DNA of 57,394 bases from Plastoroseomonas hellenica (GTDB lineage Bacteria > Pseudomonadota > Alphaproteobacteria > Acetobacterales > Acetobacteraceae): assembly GCF_018129085.1 (NCBI RefSeq), contig NZ_JAAGBB010000039.1, positions 1 through 57,394 of the forward strand, in the 5' to 3' direction. Under the pieces are notes generated by a model, which had not been told where the DNA came from, did not search any database, and worked only from the letters and a program-made list of their open reading frames with translations. A program made the position numbers and the translations under genes. Numbering within the stretch: the stretch's first letter is position 1; the number at the start of each line of letters is the position of its first letter. Positions 1 to 8,743 of this stretch are shown one piece after another.

Positions 1-1782
1 GGTCTCGGGCGGCGGCGCGGTCAGCCGGGCGTCGCGCGGCGGCAGGGTCACCGCGGCGGGCGCCGGCGGCACCAGGCGCAATACCGGTGGCGCCCGGGAT
101 TGGCCGGCAGCGACAGGCGACGGCTCGGGCGCTGGTGGGGTCGGCGTCGAGGGTTCGGGTTCGGCCTCGGCCGGCGCCGCCGCGTCCGATTGCGGCTCGG
201 CGGCGGGACCCACCGGCGCGAAGGATGGCCGCGATGCCGACCTCGTCGACGACACCTCGGCGGGCATCGCCACTTCAGGCGATGGCCCGGCATCGACCGC
301 CGCCGCGCGCGACGGCCTCGGCGCCGGCCCGTCGAGCGCCGCATCCACAGGTGCCGGTTCCCGTACAGCCGGTTCGGAAGCGGAGGAGGCCGGCGGCGCC
401 AGCGCGACGTCGGTCGCTGCCGCGGGCGCGGCGGATCGATCCGGCAAGGCCGGTGCCGGCAGCGATGGTGCCGGCGGATCGAATGGCATGGCGGGTTCCG
501 CCGGCTCCGGCGCGGATGGAGGCTGCGGCGCGGGCGTCACGGACACGGGCTCCGGTGGCAGCAGGGCAGGTGGCGCCGCGGGCGGCGTGACTGCGGCAGG
601 CCGGGGTTCCGGCGCGGCCGGCAGGGGCTGGACGGCAAGCGTCGGCCGCGCCGCGCCGCGCGCGGCTTCCTGCGTCATCCAGACATAGACGCCGGCGCCG
701 CCGCAGAGCAGCCCGAGCAGGAAGCCGAGCAGCAGGCCCCAGCCGCCGCCGGGCCGCCGGCCGGCCGGTGCGGCGGGGATGGCGGCAGGGCGCGGCAGCT
801 TGACGGTGGCGTCATCCGCCGCGGGTTCCAGCCCCGGCAGCGGCTCCAGCCCCGGCAAGGGCTCCAGGCCTGGCAGCGGCGGCGGCACCGGCGCCTGGAC
901 GACCGCCGCGGCGCGGATCGCCTCCGCCATCGCGGCGGCGTCGCGGTAGCGGTCGGCGGGCGCCTTCGCGAGCGCCGTCGCGATCACCACGTCGAAACCC
1001 GCCGGCACGCCGGGCGTGACCTGCGACGGCGGCTTCGGATCCAGCGTCAGGATGTTGTGGAAGATCGCCGGGACGCCGCCTGGGAAGGGCCGTGTCGCGG
1101 TCAGCATCTCATAGAGGATGATGCCGACCGACCAGAGATCGGCGCGCAGGTCCACCGCTTCGCCGCGCAACTGCTCGGGCGACATAGTGGCGGGCGTGCC
1201 GATCATCTGGCCGACCGCGGTCTGCTGGGTATCGCCGATGCGCGCGATGCCGAAATCCGCCAGCCGGACCTCGCCAAGTCCTTCCTCGGCGTTCAGCGCC
1301 AGCAGGATGTTCGCGGGCTTCACGTCGCGGTGCACGATGCCGCGCCCATGCGCGTAGTGCAGCGCCTCGAGCAGCGCACAGACGACGCGCACCGTCTCCG
1401 CGAGCTGCAGCCGCTCGCCGCGATCGAGCACCGCCTTCAGCGTCTCCCCGATCACCAGCTCCATGACGATCCAGGCGAAGTCCTTGGCCTCGCCGAAATC
1501 ATGGACGGTGACGATGCCCGGGTGCGACAGCCGCGCGACCGACTGCGCCTCCAGGTAGAAGCGGCGCAGATCCTCTGCAGCTTCGGCATCGGTCACGGGA
1601 CCGATCGGCATGGTCTTCAGCGCGACCAGGCGGCTGAGGCGGCGGTCGTAGACTTCGAACACCTGGCCGAAGGCGCCGCGCCCGATGCGGTCGCGCACCT
1701 CATAACGGTCGGCGATGACGCGCGGCGGCGAAGCCTCCGTGCTGTCGGCGCCCGGCGCGCCCTGCTCTCCGTCGGCTGGCAT
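1..1782 (-). CDS. Membrane-anchored Ser/Thr protein kinase (C-terminus beyond window)
   Basis: Eukaryote-like (Hanks-type) protein kinase; 594 codons are visible and the frame is open at the window edge, so the C-terminus is missing. Visible motifs: glycine loop GRGAFGQV (about residues 34-41), VALK lysine (K56), HRDVKPAN catalytic loop (151-158), DFG (176-178) and SPEQ (201-204). All catalytic residues are present. The usual Tyr before MSPE is Thr (GTPATMSPE). After the kinase domain come three copies of a PGLEPL-type repeat, one transmembrane helix (about 346-369) and a long Pro/Ala-rich tail that should be extracytoplasmic. No PASTA repeats are seen in the visible part. It is divergent from the operon starting at 2146, whose products act in Ser/Thr phosphorylation signalling, so a link is plausible but inferred. 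The start is the ATG whose complement lies at 1780-1782. Confidence 0.9.
   Translation of the reverse strand, partial: MPADGEQGAPGADSTEASPPRVIADRYEVRDRIGRGAFGQVFEVYDRRLSRLVALKTMPIGPVTDAEAAEDLRRFYLEAQSVARLSHPGIVTVHDFGEAKDFAWIVMELVIGETLKAVLDRGERLQLAETVRVVCALLEALHYAHGRGIVHRDVKPANILLALNAEEGLGEVRLADFGIARIGDTQQTAVGQMIGTPATMSPEQLRGEAVDLRADLWSVGIILYEMLTATRPFPGGVPAIFHNILTLDPKPPSQVTPGVPAGFDVVIATALAKAPADRYRDAAAMAEAIRAAAVVQAPVPPPLPGLEPLPGLEPLPGLEPAADDATVKLPRPAAIPAAPAGRRPGGGWGLLLGFLLGLLCGGAGVYVWMTQEAARGAARPTLAVQPLPAAPEPRPAAVTPPAAPPALLPPEPVSVTPAPQPPSAPEPAEPAMPFDPPAPSLPAPALPDRSAAPAAATDVALAPPASSASEPAVREPAPVDAALDGPAPRPSRAAAVDAGPSPEVAMPAEVSSTRSASRPSFAPVGPAAEPQSDAAAPAEAEPEPSTPTPPAPEPSPVAAGQSRAPPVLRLVPPAPAAVTLPPRDARLTAPPPET
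826..879 (-). repeat. Three tandem 18-bp repeats inside the kinase gene
   Basis: Three consecutive 18-bp units (826-843, 844-861, 862-879) differ at a few positions. On the coding strand they give three PGLEPL-type hexapeptides in the linker between kinase domain and membrane helix. Copy number could vary by slippage without shifting the frame. Confidence 0.8.
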
Positions 1783-2145
1783 CCTGCTGGTCCACTCCAC
1801 CGTGGCGGCCTGCACCGCTCGGGATCCGCTCTGGACGATGCGCCGACCCTAGAGCAGTATCGCCTTACGCGAAACATTCTGCTTTCTGCTCGCGATGGTA
1901 GAATTCGCTCCAGGGCAACGCGTTCCGGACGGAATTCGGATGGGCCGATTCCCGCCGGTCTGACCTCCTCCTATCGGCGCCCTGGTTAGCGATGCCTAAA
2001 GGGATCTCCCCCTAATTCAGCCTCTGCTTGGGGCCACCTGATCGCGGCAAGTACCACGCTTCATGCTGCGGCGGCCGGCCCGTCACTGGGTATTCACTCT
2101 TTTCGTTCCCGATGCGCCGACTGTCGGGCGTTGCATGGAGGCCGC
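1783..2145. other. Divergent intergenic region between kinase and signalling operon
   Basis: This 363-bp region separates two divergent start codons and should hold both promoters, although no convincing -35/-10 pair was recognised. It contains a CTAGAGC sequence (about 1849-1855), the same leader found at the edge of the palindromic repeats elsewhere in the window, followed by AT-richer sequence to about 1910. A GGAGG at 2136-2140 is the ribosome-binding site of the next gene. No small gene is supported. Confidence 0.5.
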
Positions 2146-2931
2146 ATGCGGATCGCGATTTGCGTGAAGAAGGACATCTACGGACTTCTTGCAGCGCGCA
2201 TCCTGGCGGCGGCCCTGGGCTTCGCGCAGCTTCGCTTCTTCTGCAGCGTCAAGACACGCGATGCCGAGAACGCGGTGCCCGCGCTGCGGCTGATGAAGCT
2301 GCTGGAGCGCGAGGTCGCGATCGACGCGCTGGCGGCGCAGCAGCCCGAGATGCCCGGCGTGCCGCATCCCGACCACTGGGTGCCGCTCCCGGACCTCCGC
2401 GCCGATGGCGGCGCGCGGACGCTGCTCGACTTCCGCCCCGACATCGTGATCTCCGCGCGCTTCAGCCTGATCTTCCCGCAGCGGGTGATCGACGCGGTGC
2501 CGCGCGGCATCGTCAACGTCCATCCCGGCATGCTGCCCGGCTATCGCGGCCTCTTCGCGCCCTTCTGGCAGATCCTGCACAAGGAGCCGGAGCTCGGCTG
2601 CACCGTGCATCTGGTGGATCGCGGCATCGACACCGGACCCATCCTCGGCGTCGCGCGCGTGCCCTTCCATCCGGCGCGGTCGCTGATGTGGCACACCGCG
2701 GCGCTCTATCGCGGCGGCGTCGGGATCGCCGCCGGCGCGGCCGCGTCGCTCGCCCGCGGCACCCCGCCGGAGGCCCACCGGCAGCCCGCCGCCGGCGATT
2801 ATTACCGCTTCCCCTCGGCCGAGGATTTCGCGGCGCTCCCCGTCCGGATCAGCGACCCGCTCGACTACGCGGCACTGCTGGAGGAAGCCTTTGCCCCGCC
2901 GCTGCTCGCCGCGCGGGACCGGGCGGCGTGA
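2146..2931 (+). CDS. Formyltransferase-fold protein, first gene of signalling operon
   Basis: A 261-residue protein of the formyltransferase (GART/Fmt N-terminal) fold, which transfers a formyl group from 10-formyltetrahydrofolate. The signature NVHPGMLPGYRG (124-135) and GIDTGPI (160-166) give the expected catalytic triad N124, H126 and D162. It is too short for a full methionyl-tRNA formyltransferase and shows no C-terminal tRNA-binding domain, so its acceptor is probably a small amine or amino sugar; this is inference. The ATG at 2146 is preferred over the in-frame TTG at 2131 because GGAGG lies five bases upstream. Its stop overlaps the GTG of the next gene by four bases, so translation is probably coupled. 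Confidence 0.8.
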   Translation: MRIAICVKKDIYGLLAARILAAALGFAQLRFFCSVKTRDAENAVPALRLMKLLEREVAIDALAAQQPEMPGVPHPDHWVPLPDLRADGGARTLLDFRPDIVISARFSLIFPQRVIDAVPRGIVNVHPGMLPGYRGLFAPFWQILHKEPELGCTVHLVDRGIDTGPILGVARVPFHPARSLMWHTAALYRGGVGIAAGAAASLARGTPPEAHRQPAAGDYYRFPSAEDFAALPVRISDPLDYAALLEEAFAPPLLAARDRAA

Positions 2932-3686
2932 CCGGCAGCCTGTCTTTTGCGACGCGGCTCAGCGGCCTGCTCGCGGCCATGCTGGTGGTGGGCTGCGGCC
3001 TGGCGGCCAGCCTGAACTACCTGAAATTCGAGCGCATGCTGCTGGAGCAGCAGGCCCGGGTGCTGGAGATCCTGGCCGGCGACCTCGGCGACACCGTCCA
3101 GAACGGGCTGGCGCTCGGCGTGCGGCTGGCCGGCATCCCCGGCGGCCAGGCATTGCTGGAGCGCAGCCGCGCCGCCGAGCCGCTGGTCGCCGGACTCAGC
3201 ATCGTCGATGCCACCGGCATCGTGCTGTTCGACACCGACCGGCAGAACCTGAACGCCCCGGCATCCCCGGTCGCGCTGGACGGACGGATCGAGACCGGCC
3301 CCTGGCGCTACCGCGACGGCGCCCGTTACGGCATCGGGGTACCGATCATCAACGGCTTCGGCCAGTACGAGGGCGCGGTCCTGCTCGGCTATGAGCGCGG
3401 CGCGGTCGACGAACGCCTGGGCTCGGTACTGCTGTCCATGGTCCAGGCCACGCTGCTGGCGCTGGCGGTCGCGCTGCCGCTGGGTGCCATCGGCATCCAC
3501 CTGGTCACCCGCCGCACCCGGCGCTGGTTCGCGGCGATGGAGGCCGCCATGCAGCCCGGCGCCGCGCCGGAGCCGCTGGCCGCGACCTTGCAGGGCGCGA
3601 TCGGGGAAGCGAGCGCCGACCTCGCCGCCGCCGAGCACCGCCTGGAGGCCATCGCCGCCGACCTGCCCGAGGAGGTGCGGACGTGA
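2928..3686 (+). CDS. Two-helix extracytoplasmic sensor protein without output domain
   Basis: A 252-residue protein with an N-terminal transmembrane helix (about 10-32), an extracytoplasmic domain (about 33-165) and a second helix (about 167-193). A short charged cytoplasmic tail (about 194-252) looks helical. The middle contains a PAS/Cache-like stretch (AGLSIVDATGIVLFDTD, about 88-104) typical of single Cache ligand sensors. No kinase, cyclase, methyl-accepting or clear HAMP output domain follows, so it may signal by pairing with the next protein, which has the same layout. GTG start in a GTGA overlap with the previous stop; the last four bases overlap the next gene. Exact family unrecognised. 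Confidence 0.75.
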   Translation: MTGSLSFATRLSGLLAAMLVVGCGLAASLNYLKFERMLLEQQARVLEILAGDLGDTVQNGLALGVRLAGIPGGQALLERSRAAEPLVAGLSIVDATGIVLFDTDRQNLNAPASPVALDGRIETGPWRYRDGARYGIGVPIINGFGQYEGAVLLGYERGAVDERLGSVLLSMVQATLLALAVALPLGAIGIHLVTRRTRRWFAAMEAAMQPGAAPEPLAATLQGAIGEASADLAAAEHRLEAIAADLPEEVRT

Positions 3687-5704
3687 CGCCGGATCGCCGC
3701 CTGATCGGCAGCGTCGTCACGCTGGCCGTGCTGCTGCTGACCTTGGCCGTCGGCTTCGTCTCCCACGCGGCGCTCCGCAGCTTCGAAGCCGAGCTGAAGC
3801 CGGAGCTGGAGCGGGAGGCGACCATCGTCGGCAGCATCGGTGCGCAGACGCTGCAGCGCGCCCTCGATCTCGGCGTGCCTTTCGACGGGCTGTCGGGGCT
3901 CGACGAGTATCTGACGACGCTGCTCGCGACGCAGCCGGGCCTCGCCTATGTGCTGCTGACCGATGCCGGCGGCCGTGTCGTCGCCCGCGCCGGGGAAGCG
4001 CAGGCGGAATTCCGCGGCCTGCCGCCCGGCTCCGCCCCGCCCGACCGCGGCGCCGTCACCCGCCTGCTCGGCCGCAGCTACGATGCCGCGCAGCCGCTGC
4101 TGGCCAATGGGCGCCTGGCCGGCTGGGTGCATGTCGGCATTGCCCGCGCGCGGCTCGACACGGCGCTCGGCGACATGCGCTGGGACGTGCTGGTCGTGCT
4201 GCTGGTGGTGCTGCTGGCGACCGCCGAGTTCCTGCGCTTCATCCTGTCGCGCACCGTCTCGGCGCCGATCGCCATGGTGCTGCGCCTGCAGGCGCGGCTC
4301 GGCGCCGGCGACTGGACCGTCCGCGCGCCGGGCGACATCGGCGCGGAGGCCGGGCGCGTCGCCCGCCACCTGAACGTGCTGGTGCGGCGGATGAACGACC
4401 GCTGGGAACGCCTCTGCTGGCTGGCCGCGGAATCGAGCGCCGCCCGGCGCACCACCGCCATCCTGGCGGAGGTCGGCGGCAAGCTGCGCTTCGGCGCCGC
4501 CACCGCGACCGAAGGGCTCGGCGCCGGCGCTGCCTCGGCCCGGCTGCCGCTGTTCCTCTTCGTCTTCGCCGAGCAGCTTTCGACGTCCTTCAACCCGCTG
4601 CATGCGCTGGCGCTCGCCGGCGGGGACAGCGGCGTGCTCGGTGCGGCGCTGCCGATCGCGACCTTCGTCGCCGCGGTCGCGCTGGCGACCCCCTGGGGCG
4701 GGGAGATCGTCGCCCGCCGCGGCCCGCGCGCGGCGATGATGTGGGGCATCCTGCCGGCGGCAATCGGCCATCTCGGCGCCGCCCTCGCCCCCGACGTGGC
4801 GAGCTTCGCGGTGGCGCGCGCGGTCTGCGGCGCCGGCTATGCCATCGTCACCATCGCCTGCCAGGTGCATCTGGCGCAGGAAGCGCCGCGCGGCCGTGTC
4901 GCGCGCAGCCTCGGCGGCTTCACCGCGGCCGTGATGACCGGCGCGGTCTGCGGCACCGCGATCGGCGCCGTGCTGGCCGATCGGCTGGGCTTCCGCCTGA
5001 CCTACGGGGTCTCGATGCTGGTGGTGCTCGGCATCGCGCTGCTGGTCTGGGCGCAATTCGCGCCGGGCGGCGGCAGCGCCGCGCCGCGCGCCGGCCTCTG
5101 GCGCAGCGCCCGCGCCGCCTTCGCCGAGCCGCGCTTCGCCGTGCTGGTGGTGCTGGCCGCGATCCCGGCCAAGGTGCTGCTCGGCGGCTTCATCTTCTTC
5201 CTGGCCCCCCTCGAGCTTCGCGAGCTCGGGCTCAGCCAGGCGGCGATCGGCCGCAACGTCATGCTTTATGGCCTCTGCATGCTGCCGGCGATCGTGGTCG
5301 GCGCCTGGATCGCCGACCGCAGCGGCCGCGGCGGCCTGGTCATCGCCGCGGCCGGCGTGCTGAACGGCGCCGGGCTGATGCTGCCGCTCTGGCTTGCGCC
5401 CGATATCGCGCTGCCAGGGGCGATCATCGCGACCGGCGTGGCGCAGGGCCTGGCGGCAGCGCCGATGCTGGCGATCATACCGGACATCGCCCGCGGCGCG
5501 GTCGGCTCCGCCGCCATGCTGAGCTTCCTGCGTCTCGCGGAGCGCTTCGGCAGCGTGGTCGGGCCGCCCGCCGCCGCGTCCCTGCTGGCGCTCGGCGGCG
5601 GCCGCCAGACCATGCTGGTGCTCGGCATCCTCTCGCTGGCGACCGCGATCGGCTATGCCCTGGCGCTGCTGTTCCGCAGCGCGCGGCGGGAGGACCCGGC
5701 ATGA
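3683..5704 (+). CDS. Sensor-HAMP-MFS transporter fusion
   Basis: A 673-residue fusion. Transmembrane helix 1 (about 9-28), a periplasmic Cache-like sensor (about 30-165; LAYVLLTDAGGRVVARAG at 87-104), helix 2 (about 167-188) and a HAMP-like linker (about 190-240). Then a complete major facilitator superfamily transporter of about 12 helices (about 287-668), with a motif-A-like GGEIVARRGPRA (339-350). MFS proteins usually have about 400 residues and no sensor; here a chemoreceptor-style input is joined to the transporter. GTG start overlaps the previous stop by four bases; its own TGA overlaps the next ATG by four. Co-transcription with phosphatase, STAS and kinase genes suggests the MFS domain is either gated by the sensor or itself a signalling module. 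Confidence 0.85.
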   Translation: MTPDRRLIGSVVTLAVLLLTLAVGFVSHAALRSFEAELKPELEREATIVGSIGAQTLQRALDLGVPFDGLSGLDEYLTTLLATQPGLAYVLLTDAGGRVVARAGEAQAEFRGLPPGSAPPDRGAVTRLLGRSYDAAQPLLANGRLAGWVHVGIARARLDTALGDMRWDVLVVLLVVLLATAEFLRFILSRTVSAPIAMVLRLQARLGAGDWTVRAPGDIGAEAGRVARHLNVLVRRMNDRWERLCWLAAESSAARRTTAILAEVGGKLRFGAATATEGLGAGAASARLPLFLFVFAEQLSTSFNPLHALALAGGDSGVLGAALPIATFVAAVALATPWGGEIVARRGPRAAMMWGILPAAIGHLGAALAPDVASFAVARAVCGAGYAIVTIACQVHLAQEAPRGRVARSLGGFTAAVMTGAVCGTAIGAVLADRLGFRLTYGVSMLVVLGIALLVWAQFAPGGGSAAPRAGLWRSARAAFAEPRFAVLVVLAAIPAKVLLGGFIFFLAPLELRELGLSQAAIGRNVMLYGLCMLPAIVVGAWIADRSGRGGLVIAAAGVLNGAGLMLPLWLAPDIALPGAIIATGVAQGLAAAPMLAIIPDIARGAVGSAAMLSFLRLAERFGSVVGPPAAASLLALGGGRQTMLVLGILSLATAIGYALALLFRSARREDPA

Positions 5705-6684
5705 CGCTGCCCCGGCGCGCCCTGCTCGCCGCACCCGCGCTGGCGCTCGCCCGCCCGGCCGCCGGCCAGGCCCGGCCCTTCCGCATCGTGATGATCCTGT
5801 TCCGCGGCTGGGAGGAAGCCTGCGACGGCTTCCGCGACTACTTCGCCGCCCGCCGCATCCCGGTCGAGCTCATCGTGCGCGACATCGGCCAGGACCTCGG
5901 CCGCGTGCCGGCGGTGATCGCGGAGACGCGCGCGATCCGCCCGGACCTGGTCTATGTCTGGGGCACCTCGCTCGCGATCGCGGTGCTCGGCCCCTGGGAC
6001 GCCCCGGATCCGGCGCGCCACCTGACCGATTTCCCGGTGGTGTTCAACATCGTCACCAACCCCGTCGGCAACCGCATCGTGCGGTCCCATGACGCGCCGG
6101 GCCGCCCGGTGACCGGCACCGAATACATCGCCCCGGTCGAGGTGCAGATGCGGGCCATGGCGCGCTACCGCACCTTCACCAAGGTCGCCACCACCTTCAA
6201 CCCGAACGAACGCAACTCGCTCTCGGTCGTGCGGCAAATGCACGAATTCCTGGGCGGCGGCGTGACCGAGCTGCCGGTGGCACTCGACGCCGGCGGACGC
6301 CCGGACCCGGCCTCCATCCCCGATATCGTGGCCGCCGCCAAGCGCGCCGGCGCCGAATGGCTCTACATCCCGCCCGACACCTTCCTGAATGATCACCGCC
6401 TGGCGCTGACCCAGTCCGCCCTCCGGGAAGCGCTGCCCTGCTTCTCCGCCAGCGAACGTTTCGTGCAGTTCGCGGAAGGCCTCGCTGGCCTGGTCAGCCG
6501 CTACTACAGCGTCGGCGCCTTCACCGCCTTCAAGGCGGAGCAGATCCTGCGCCAGGGCCGCGCGCCCGAAACCATCCCGGTCGAGACGCTCACCCGCTTC
6601 TCCTTCCTGATCCGCATGGAGACGGCGCGGCGGCTGGCACTCTATCCGCCGGTCGGGCTGCTGCGCGTGGCCGAGACGGTCTGA
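5701..6684 (+). CDS. TrpX-like ABC substrate-binding protein
   Basis: A 327-residue secreted protein resembling the ABC_sub_bind (TrpX) family of periplasmic binding proteins. It has a twin-arginine-like signal peptide (PRRALLAAPALALA, cleavage near AGQA) and then an alternating alpha/beta fold with PDLVYVWGTSLA and VFNIVTNPVGN. No permease or ATPase gene adjoins it, so it probably presents a ligand to the sensor domains encoded by 2928-5704 rather than to an ABC importer (inference). ATG in an ATGA overlap with the preceding stop; the next gene starts five bases after its stop. Confidence 0.8.
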   Translation: MTLPRRALLAAPALALARPAAGQARPFRIVMILFRGWEEACDGFRDYFAARRIPVELIVRDIGQDLGRVPAVIAETRAIRPDLVYVWGTSLAIAVLGPWDAPDPARHLTDFPVVFNIVTNPVGNRIVRSHDAPGRPVTGTEYIAPVEVQMRAMARYRTFTKVATTFNPNERNSLSVVRQMHEFLGGGVTELPVALDAGGRPDPASIPDIVAAAKRAGAEWLYIPPDTFLNDHRLALTQSALREALPCFSASERFVQFAEGLAGLVSRYYSVGAFTAFKAEQILRQGRAPETIPVETLTRFSFLIRMETARRLALYPPVGLLRVAETV

Positions 6685-6688
6685 CGCC

Positions 6689-8743
6689 ATGCTGCTGCGC
6701 ACCCGCATCCTGCTGCTCTTCGCGCTCGCGACCCTGCTGGTCGCGGCCTCCGTCGCGCTGCCCGCCTGGCTGGTGCTGCGCGACGGGCAGAGCCGCTCCA
6801 CCGCCCTCCGCGCCGAGCTCCAGGCGGCGCAACTGCCGGAAGCGGTGGAGCGCGCGACAGCGTCGCTGGTCGCGGGGCTGCGCCGATCCGCCGCCGACGA
6901 GGCGCTGGCCGGCGCGCTCGCGACCGGCGACGAATCCGGGGTGCGCCAGCGCCTGGCCGCGCTGCGCCTGCTGATCGGCCTCGAAGGCTCTGCCGGGCGC
7001 ATGGACCTGGTCGGTCCGCAAGGGCAGCTCCAGGCCGCGGCGCCTGCCGCCGAGGAGCCGCTGGCGAGCGGCGTCACCCTGCTGCTGCGCGACATGGCGT
7101 CCGAACAGATCAACATCAGCTTCGAGAATGGGCCGGAGCGCAGCCTGCTGCTGGTGGCCAGCATCCGCCTGGCGCAGGGCGGGCTGCTCTCCGCCAGCAT
7201 CGCGGCGGAGGACGTGCTCGGCCGCATCGCGCGCTTCCTGCGCGCCGACCTGCTCATGCGCGACCGCAACGGCAACCCCCTCTTTGCCTCCGACCCGGCG
7301 CTCTGGGATCGCGCGGGCAGCGTGAACGCCGGCGACATCGTCAGCTTCGAGGACCGGCTGTTCCGGCTGGAGGCGGCCGCGCTGACCAATTCCGCCGGCG
7401 CCGCCGTCGCGGAGTTGCTGGTGCTGACGGATGCGACGGCGGAGGTGCAGGCGCGCCGGCTGCTGCTGCTGATGGCCGGCGGGCTGCTGGTGATCGCCGC
7501 GGGCGCCACCTGCCTCGCGCTCTATCGGGTCATCCGCGACGCGCTGGATCCGCTGACCGAGCTGGCCCGGGCGCTGCAGGCGGTCGCCCAGGGCGACATC
7601 TTCGCCTCCGCCGCGATCGGCCCGCGCAAGGACGAGGTCGGCGCCATCGGCCAGGCGCTGGAGGCGCTGCGCAGCAACACCCTGACCCTCGACCGGCTGG
7701 AGACGCGCACCCGCCTTTCCGCGCTGCGCGAGCGGGCGCTGATCGAGCGCGAGATCGCCAGGCTGACCGGCGTGCTGGAAGGCCCGGCCCGGCAGGAGAT
7801 CCTGGGGCTGCTGGAAGGCGAGAACGCGACCATCGGTCCGGCCTTCGCGCGGCTGTCGGGCCATGTGGTGCAGCAGCACGGCGCGCTGGCCGATCTGCTG
7901 GCCGAGCGCACCCGCGACCTGGCGCTGGTGCGCCAGGCGCTCGATGAGCGGATCCAGCTCAACCGCATGCGGGAAGAGCTGGACGTGGCCCGGCGCCTGC
8001 AGCTTTCTTCCGTGCCGACCACCTTCCCGCAGCGCCGTTCCTTCCGCCTGCACGCGACGATGGTGCCGGCCAAGGAAGTGGGTGGCGATTTCTGCGACTT
8101 CGTCATGCTGGACGAGCATCGCCTGGCGCTGCTGATCGGCGATGCCTCCGGCAAGGGCGTGGGGGCCGCGATCTTCATCGCGATGGCGCGCAGCCTGCTG
8201 CGCGCGGCCATGGGCCGCGGCGCCAGCCCGGCCGAGGCCCTGGCGCAGTGCAACGACACGCTGGCTGCCGACAACCCGACCCTGATGTTCGCGACCGCTG
8301 TTGTCGCGGTGCTGGATTGCCGCACCGGCGTGATGACCTATGCCAATGCCGGCCACAACGCGCCCCGGCGCCGCGGCGCCGGGCAGGAAGGCATGCTCGC
8401 CATGCCGGACGGCATCGCGCTTGGCGTCATGGACGGCTTCATCTACGAGGATCGCGTCCTGCGCCTCGACCCCGGCGACATGCTGCTGTTCTTCACCGAT
8501 GGCGTGACCGAGGCGATGGGGCCGGGCGATGCCCTGTTCGGCGACGACCGGCTCGCCGCCATCACCGCGGACACAAGCCTGCAAGAGCCATCGCAACTCC
8601 TGGACGCGGTGGCCCGCGCCGTTGCAGGTTTCGCCGATGGCGCGCCGCAGGCGGATGATATGACCATGCTCGCGCTGCACTGGCACGGGCCCGAGCCGGA
8701 ATCGCCCGCCACCGCGGCGCGCGCTGAGGAGCATGCGACATGA
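6689..8743 (+). CDS. Membrane HAMP-SpoIIE (PP2C) serine phosphatase, RsbU-like
   Basis: A 684-residue protein: N-terminal transmembrane helix (about 5-30), extracytoplasmic sensor domain, second helix (about 257-281), HAMP (about 282-335), a coiled-coil linker and a C-terminal SpoIIE/PP2C phosphatase. Phosphatase motifs: EELDVARRLQ (from about 429), KEVGGDFCDF (about 462-471), GDASGKGVGA (about 485), NAGHNAP, FFTDGVTEA (about 600) and ADDMTML (about 655). The aspartates expected to bind Mn/Mg are present. Such enzymes dephosphorylate a phospho-STAS protein and so switch its binding partner; the next gene encodes exactly that target. Its ATGA stop overlap with the STAS gene indicates coupled translation. 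Confidence 0.92.
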   Translation: MLLRTRILLLFALATLLVAASVALPAWLVLRDGQSRSTALRAELQAAQLPEAVERATASLVAGLRRSAADEALAGALATGDESGVRQRLAALRLLIGLEGSAGRMDLVGPQGQLQAAAPAAEEPLASGVTLLLRDMASEQINISFENGPERSLLLVASIRLAQGGLLSASIAAEDVLGRIARFLRADLLMRDRNGNPLFASDPALWDRAGSVNAGDIVSFEDRLFRLEAAALTNSAGAAVAELLVLTDATAEVQARRLLLLMAGGLLVIAAGATCLALYRVIRDALDPLTELARALQAVAQGDIFASAAIGPRKDEVGAIGQALEALRSNTLTLDRLETRTRLSALRERALIEREIARLTGVLEGPARQEILGLLEGENATIGPAFARLSGHVVQQHGALADLLAERTRDLALVRQALDERIQLNRMREELDVARRLQLSSVPTTFPQRRSFRLHATMVPAKEVGGDFCDFVMLDEHRLALLIGDASGKGVGAAIFIAMARSLLRAAMGRGASPAEALAQCNDTLAADNPTLMFATAVVAVLDCRTGVMTYANAGHNAPRRRGAGQEGMLAMPDGIALGVMDGFIYEDRVLRLDPGDMLLFFTDGVTEAMGPGDALFGDDRLAAITADTSLQEPSQLLDAVARAVAGFADGAPQADDMTMLALHWHGPEPESPATAARAEEHAT

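Noticed and set aside
1849-1910. Possible further copy of the GAGC-bounded repeat
   Set aside because: It has the CTAGAGC leader, but no convincing nested stems could be drawn, so it was kept only as a note in the intergenic entry.
100-1989. Long plus-strand frame through the kinase gene
   Set aside because: Arg/Gly/Trp-rich translation. The minus strand encodes a complete set of kinase motifs in one frame running to the window edge.
3389-5734. Long minus-strand frame opposite the sensor-MFS fusion
   Set aside because: Same codon-bias shadow effect; low-complexity translation with no recognisable motif or ribosome-binding site.
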